Assembly: GCA_934131175.1 (NCBI GenBank)
Contig: CAKOZD010000007.1
Location: 1-64,000, forward strand
Length of the DNA: 64,000 bases
Source of the DNA: an uncultured Bacilli bacterium
GTDB taxonomy: Bacteria; Bacillota_I; Bacilli_A; RF39; UBA660
Direction of reading: 5' to 3'
Shown: positions 63,052-64,000 of the stretch, piece after piece
Numbering within the stretch: position 1 is the first letter of the stretch
Layout of the letters: the number at the start of each line of letters is the position of its first letter
Translations under genes and position numbers: made by a program
Notes under the pieces: model-generated
What the model was told of the DNA's origin: nothing
Databases searched by the model: none
What the model saw: the letters and a program-made list of their open reading frames with translations, nothing else

Positions 63052-63813
63052 ATGGAAAAAGAAAAAAAGAATAAAGGATTAATTGCTATAGTTATAGTAT
63101 TGATTTTAGTAATTATTGGGTTAATAGTCTATATTTGCTATGACAAAGGAATTGTAAAAAATAGTAAGAAAGAAGAAATAACTGAAAAATCAAAAAAAGA
63201 AACAAATAAAAGTAAAGACAAAGTTGTCGAAGAAAAAGATGAAATAAAACCATTAGATTTAACAAAATGTTTAAATACAACTAATTTAACATTTAGAGAT
63301 CCGGTTGTTGCAACAACTTCATTTGGTTTAACTGCCAAAGTAAATGATGATAAAAAGACAGTAACTCTAACAATTGATTGGAAAACATTTGGTCCATTAA
63401 CATCTGCAACAGCATATGCTAACGAATCACAAGATTATATAATTAAAGGGTTTGACAAAAATGTAAAAGCTGCATATATTGGAGAATTTGGACATTCTTC
63501 AGTATCTCTTACATTATTATTTATAATGGAAGATGGTACAGTAAGTTATATGCCAATGTTTGTACAAGCAGCAGATCAAGCAGGAAATATGAGATACGAT
63601 GTAAACTACACATATAATAAAGATGCATCTGGAAAAGTAACTGATACTTATTTTCAAGTAAAAGGATATGTACAAGGAGTAACTGGAGCAGTAGAAATTT
63701 ATAATGTAGTTGGATATGATTCAAATACTTCAGCTGTAACAAGCGCTATGACAGCAATTGCAGCAACAAAAGATGGAAGTTTCTATGATTTGGTATCAGT
63801 AATAAATAACTAA
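63052..63813 (+). CDS. Membrane-anchored hypothetical protein
   Basis: This 253-aa protein has an N-terminal anchor (about 8-30: LIAIVIVLILVIIGLIVYICY), a Lys/Glu-rich stalk (35-65) and an exported beta-rich domain (about 75-253) with VTLTIDWKTFGPLTSATAYA and SVSLTLLFIMEDGTVSYMPMF. No domain is recognised. GAGGAGTGAG precedes ATG 63052. A terminator follows. Confidence 0.6.
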   Translation: MEKEKKNKGLIAIVIVLILVIIGLIVYICYDKGIVKNSKKEEITEKSKKETNKSKDKVVEEKDEIKPLDLTKCLNTTNLTFRDPVVATTSFGLTAKVNDDKKTVTLTIDWKTFGPLTSATAYANESQDYIIKGFDKNVKAAYIGEFGHSSVSLTLLFIMEDGTVSYMPMFVQAADQAGNMRYDVNYTYNKDASGKVTDTYFQVKGYVQGVTGAVEIYNVVGYDSNTSAVTSAMTAIAATKDGSFYDLVSVINN

Positions 63814-63823
63814 TAATTATAAT

Positions 63824-63852
63824 GAAAGGTAAACAAAATACCTTTCTTTTTC
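63824..63852 (+). terminator. Rho-independent terminator
   Basis: GAAAGGTA and TACCTTTC around AACAAAA, then T's. Confidence 0.85.
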
Positions 63853-63915
63853 TATTTTTTTCTATAAATAAAAAAAATATATGCTATAATGAATTATAGG
63901 AAAGTAGTGGTGAGA

Positions 63916-64000
63916 ATGAATAATAGTAAAACTAGTTTAAATAGTGACAAAAAAACAATAAATATAATTCTTGGAATTTTACTGGTAATTATATTATTAA
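63916..64000 (+). CDS. Start of a membrane protein gene, cut by the window end
   Basis: An open frame begins at ATG 63916 after AGTGGTGAG, preceded by a TATAAT box in ATGCTATAATG. The 28 visible residues begin MNNSKTSLNSDKKT and enter a hydrophobic segment (INIILGILLVIILL), a signal or membrane anchor. The rest lies outside the window, so no function can be given. Confidence 0.6.
   Translation, partial: MNNSKTSLNSDKKTINIILGILLVIILL

Noticed and set aside
1..64000. Reassigned TGA codon (Mycoplasma-type code)
   Set aside because: Several genes end in TGA at the expected place, and Trp is encoded by TGG throughout.

Overview
The window is a strongly AT-rich bacterial chromosome segment. Strong Shine-Dalgarno sites (AGGAGG-like), TTGACA-N17-TATAAT promoters, TAA/TAG stops with occasional TGA stops, and genes packed mostly on the + strand point to a low-GC Bacillota or Mycoplasmatota-like organism. 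An uncultured gut lineage of the RF39 / Bacilli type is my best guess, by inference from the gene families. TGA acts as a stop (tag, cas2, a TetR gene, the 118-aa gene), so this is genetic code 11 and not a Mycoplasma code.

Layout. 80-5104: two paralogous transglutaminase-like proteins, a GT39 O-mannosyltransferase, a PfkB sugar kinase and an Smr protein. 5152-9555: two large membrane-anchored surface proteins. 9717-14971: a small unknown gene, tRNA-CAU and tRNA-Leu(UAG), a histidine phosphatase, a MerR regulator, an SDR, a mini kinase, tag glycosylase, a flavin reductase and a second MerR. 15075-20336: a DXS-like thiamine-diphosphate enzyme, a HopA1-like protein, a Fic protein and a small-multidrug-export protein. 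20367-30271: hypothetical genes, a HAD phosphatase, and a TetR gene next to a MacB/FtsX-type ABC exporter. 30379-36480: an SDR, another transglutaminase-like protein, a cupin, a pyrophosphatase-like/VOC fusion, an NDT-like enzyme, a 4Fe-4S membrane protein, a frameshifted tRNA-binding protein and a second kinase-like protein. 36715-45327: oleate hydratase with a TetR gene, a duplicated-domain protein, an SH3b-GH25 lipoprotein, and a VanZ-RDD protein.

45415-54850 is a complete type II-A CRISPR-Cas locus: antisense tracrRNA, cas9, cas1, cas2, csn2, a short leader ending ATTTGAG, and an array of 50 repeats and 49 spacers with an exact 66-bp period. 54943-64000 holds a nucleotidyltransferase, an XRE membrane regulator with three operator repeats spaced 21 bp, a DnaJ-LysM membrane protein, a DUF2798 gene with a switch-like leader, and envelope or hypothetical genes.

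The most interesting signals are these. The tracrRNA promoter overlaps the cas9 start codon, and a repeat mimic lies just upstream of cas9. Two spacers are shifted by one base and two others are diverged copies. An anti-repeat-like element lies in the array trailer. Four proteins share a Cys...His-x14-Asp triad. Two unlinked promoters share a MerR operator. A MEP-type enzyme sits opposite an AdhR-like regulator. A 5' frameshift lies in a poly-A run. Several domain fusions are unusual (J-domain-TM-LysM, pyrophosphatase-like-VOC). I did not find a clearly unprecedented defence system; the locus-level novelty is in regulation and domain combinations.
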